A stretch of 32,378 nucleotides of DNA from Chara braunii (Eukaryota; Streptophyta; Charophyceae; Charales; Characeae), in assembly GCA_003427395.1 (NCBI GenBank), contig BFEA01000186.1:1330560-1362937 (forward strand). Direction: 5' to 3'. The notes below the pieces were generated by a model, which saw only the letters and a program-made list of their open reading frames with translations, did no database searches and had not been told where the DNA came from. Each line of letters starts with the position of its first letter. Position 1 is the stretch's first letter. Position numbers and translations under genes: made by a program. Shown here piece after piece: positions 30,416-32,378 of the stretch.

Positions 30416-31590
30416 TCACGGAATCGGCTTGATCCGAAAAAAGTGGTCATCTTTCTGTATCAATCCGACTCGGATGGGGTCAGGGGCGACGTCCGCCTTT
30501 TCCTTCGAAGTCGGCGCCTTCGCCTTCTGATCTTTTGCGCGTGCAAGGGCGAATCGCTTCCGGTTCGCTTTGCAATGCTGCATCATACATTCGTTCGCCT
30601 GTTCCGAAATGGAGAGTAAGTGGCCGATTGGGAGAGGGATTCGATGATCCAGTGCTCGGGTAACCTCGAGTACATCGATTTCCCCGGTAACAAAGGTAGG
30701 GCCTCCCGTCTCCATTTCGCTCGACGAAGGCCTCCATTCGGCGACATCTCTGGACTCGAGTTCCGGTCGAATCATCCCAATCATTCCCAGCCCCGGGTAT
30801 CCTAGTGATACATACTGCTCCAGCGGGATAAGCTCGGTTGCTTCCTCACTGGAAATCATCATTCCATTACTTTCCCCCTGATCATCCATCACGGCTCCTA
30901 CACGTCCTGGGCCGTTAGCTATGGGAGTTGCAGCTGCAGGCGCGACCCCGGTTCGAGGCTGCATGGCACGATGGGGGCAATCTCGGGCCAAGTGTCCCGG
31001 TTGATGACATGTAAAACAGGCATTTGCCGCTGTCCCGGCTGGCCCCGCTGCAACTTGTGCAGCAGCCATGCCTCCCTGCATTGGTGCTCGCACCGCAATG
31101 GGTCGCATATTCTGCATCATAGCTTCTAATCGGGCGTTGTGCTCTCGCTGTTCCTTCTTCCTTTCTTGGATTAGACTAACCAATGTTTTAGTTAGCTCCA
31201 AGATAGCAGTAGACTCATTCGTTCTTGCGGGTGACTCTATGGTGGGTGGCGGTGGAGGTGGATGAGTTACGGTTGGGGACGCCATTACCGGGATCTGCCT
31301 GTTTACAGTCGCTCCACATGGTGCGGTCCTCGATGTCACCTGTTCTACATACGTGACGNGTCCGGCTACGAATCCCATGTTTTCGAATTTGTTTTGCAGG
31401 GCGGCCAGTTCCGCCCTTGCTTTCACAAGTTCGGACGAGTCTCCTTCTCTACCATAATCCTTATTTTCTAAGAAGCTAGTTGCGAACTTCCACTCCATTT
31501 CTTCGGCAGCGTCCATAATTTGTTGCAGCGTGTGGTTAATGGGAGAGAAGTTTTTGCGTAGCTTCCCCTGAATCGTTCTGTTACGTAGTC
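30416..31590 (-). pseudogene. Gag (3' part) with CCHC zinc knuckle
   Basis: Gag packages element RNA in the cytoplasmic particle. The open frame from the ATG at 31516 gives 366 codons, but gag-like sequence (GKLRKNFSPINHTLQQI) reads upstream of that ATG in the same frame. Just before it, YVTERF lies in another frame, so there is a small frameshift near 31570. The region TLQQIMDAAEEMEW is typical of the capsid end in Ty3 gag. A coiled, charged part follows (LIQERKKEQREHNARLEAMM). The knuckle CFTCHQPGHLARDC is at residues 167-180 (31018-30977) with exact C-x2-C-x4-H-x4-C spacing. A poorly conserved tail runs to TGA at 30416-30418. Most of the capsid domain is missing because of the junction with element A. 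Confidence 0.85.
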
Positions 31591-31596
31591 CATGGC

Positions 31597-32100
31597 GGCT
31601 TGCTTCCGAATATCTGAATCTAGACTCTCCTCTCCTGTCAGGTGTAGCCCGATCGCTCGGTACTTGCCCTCGTATAGGTTAACCAGAAATCTCTCAGCTC
31701 NTCTTGGCTCCGCCAGCGTCAGAGCCCCCGCTACTATCGGCCGCTCAGCCTCAAGAGGAATCCGCGAAAGTCCATCTGCCACTGCATTTTTAGAGTCAGA
31801 TATCCTTTCCACTGTGTAATCGTATAGACGTATCCGTATCAACCATCGGGCGATAGTCGGGTCTGTCAGACTGAAGTCCTTCTGGAGGACCGAGGCAACT
31901 GCGGTAGGGTCTACTCTCAAGATAAATCGTCGCCCATAGATATAGTGTCTGAACGTATCTAGACACCGTAAAACAGCTAACACCTCTTTCTTGAACTGAC
32001 TGTAGTTACGCTCAGCATCCGTGGATACTATGAAGGGTCTCTCAGTTTCGTCGTCATAGAATGGCACACCCAACACGCGCCCTCCTTCCTTAAATTCATT
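31597..32100 (-). pseudogene. Element A: RNase H with internal deletion
   Basis: The frame reads LGVPFYDDETERPFIVSTDA and then immediately ERNYSQFKKEVLAVLRCLDTF, YIYGRRFILRVDPTAV, RWLIRIRLYDYTVERI and KNAVADGLSR. In Ty3 RNases H a stretch of roughly 35 residues (two beta strands and the start of the next helix) normally separates the TDA strand from the ERNYS helix; here they adjoin at 32016-32011. The four acidic positions (TDA, KKE, RVD, VADG) can still be read, but the fold must be broken. The frame runs on with RKQAAMDYVTERF, which already looks like gag of element B. Confidence 0.8.
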
Positions 32101-32378
32101 TTAAAGTTCTTGCATTGCGAGTTCCTGCGAAGCATCCCAGTAAAATTTTTCAGTCTTTCGAAGGAGTAACCTCAAGGGCTCAGCCTTCTCCGCATATCCN
32201 CGTATGAATATTCGCCAGTACCCGACTAATCCTAGAAACTGTCGGACCTCTGTTGGACTATGTAGCGGCGACGGCCAGTTCAGAAGTTTGTCTAGCTTTG
32301 CCGGGTCTGCTCGGCGTCCCCTCGAGTTACATATAAACCCCAAGATCTTTATAGTTGAAACGGCCCATCGGCTCTTTG
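32101..32378 (-). pseudogene. Element A: RT thumb and connection, truncated by the window edge
   Basis: From the window edge the frame reads VSTIKILGFICNSRGRRA, then DPAKLDKLLNWPSP and TEVRQFLGLVGYWRIFI, followed by RLLLRKTEKFYWD. This is the standard Ty3 sequence order of the last RT strand, the connection and the entry to RNase H. TAA at 32103-32101 breaks the frame, which continues in phase into the RNase H part. Most of the RT, including its catalytic motifs, lies outside the window. Confidence 0.85.

Larger units (their letters stand above)
24778..31590 (-). mobile_element. Ty3-type LTR retrotransposon (element B), 5'-truncated and decayed
   Basis: Read on the minus strand the order is gag (CCHC knuckle), aspartic protease, reverse transcriptase, RNase H, PHD finger, integrase, then an extra ORF. 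RT before integrase places it in the Ty3 (Metaviridae-like) group. Gag through RNase H lies in one frame. A one-base-type shift at a T5 run (27976-27980) moves the rest of pol into a second frame. Nine in-frame stops break gag-pol. The 5' LTR, leader and first part of gag are absent because the sequence passes directly into a different element near 31597. A 3' LTR may exist below 24778 but cannot be recognised without its partner. Confidence 0.92.
31597..32378 (-). mobile_element. Second Ty3-type element (element A), partial pol
   Basis: The minus strand from the window edge encodes the end of an RT and an RNase H that differ clearly from those of element B, so this is another family. It continues beyond the window. 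On the low-coordinate side it ends without integrase: after ADGLSRIP (to about 31762) a linker-like stretch NLYEGKYRAIGLHLTGEE leads straight into gag-like sequence of element B. No LTR, primer-binding site or target duplication is seen at the join, whose exact position between 31762 and 31597 I cannot fix. Confidence 0.82.

Noticed and set aside
25443-30418. A variant nuclear genetic code with TGA or TAG read as an amino acid
   Set aside because: The same element has a TAA and a frameshift, TGA also serves as the apparent natural pol terminator at 26104, and the LINE carries all three stops as breaks. Pseudogene decay explains the pattern more simply.

Overview
The window looks like repeat-rich intergenic DNA from a plant-lineage (streptophyte) nuclear genome. 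The main clues are a LINE with plant-type hallmarks (a DUF4283-like ORF1 and a zf-RVT zinc-binding C-terminus on ORF2) and Ty3-type LTR-retrotransposon polyproteins. I found no host protein-coding gene, no tRNA or rRNA gene and no CRISPR array. I cannot name the species. Isolated single N bases are scattered through the window. Where they fall in coding sequence they replace bases without shifting the frame, so they look like masked ambiguous or polymorphic positions rather than gaps.

Layout. Positions 1-80 are a pyrimidine tract. About 395-4245 is a long minisatellite of roughly 90-92 bp units, about 42 copies in successive subfamilies, followed by a (TC)27 microsatellite. About 4340-12150 has no recognisable gene. 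It holds several old, degenerate tandem arrays (5755-6065 with an outlying copy near 6945-7060; 7206-7331; 8390-9135; 9435-9860), a 19-bp direct repeat and an (AT)n tract. A decayed L1-type LINE lies on the plus strand at 12377-19351: ORF1, endonuclease, reverse transcriptase and zf-RVT, broken by frameshifts and stops, with substitutions at endonuclease and RT active-site positions. About 19352-24140 is again gene-poor, with a four-copy ~111-bp tandem repeat at 21155-21545.

From about 31590 down to 24778 on the minus strand lies a Ty3-type retrotransposon (element B): truncated gag with a CCHC knuckle, protease, RT, RNase H, a PHD finger, integrase, and then an extra ORF. That extra ORF's ATG overlaps the pol stop codon (ATGA). 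Apart from one frameshift in RNase H, gag-pol reads in a single frame interrupted by nine stops, seven of them TGA. Upstream of its gag, with no LTR or leader between, is the RT-thumb/RNase H part of a different Ty3-type element (element A, about 31597 to the window edge), whose RNase H carries an internal deletion.

The most interesting points are the PHD finger between RNase H and integrase, the ATGA-coupled extra ORF with a long acidic tail, the stop-codon spectrum consistent with decay at methylated cytosines, and the direct pol-to-gag fusion of two elements. All the coding regions appear defective as written. Several frameshifts sit at homopolymers and could be assembly errors.
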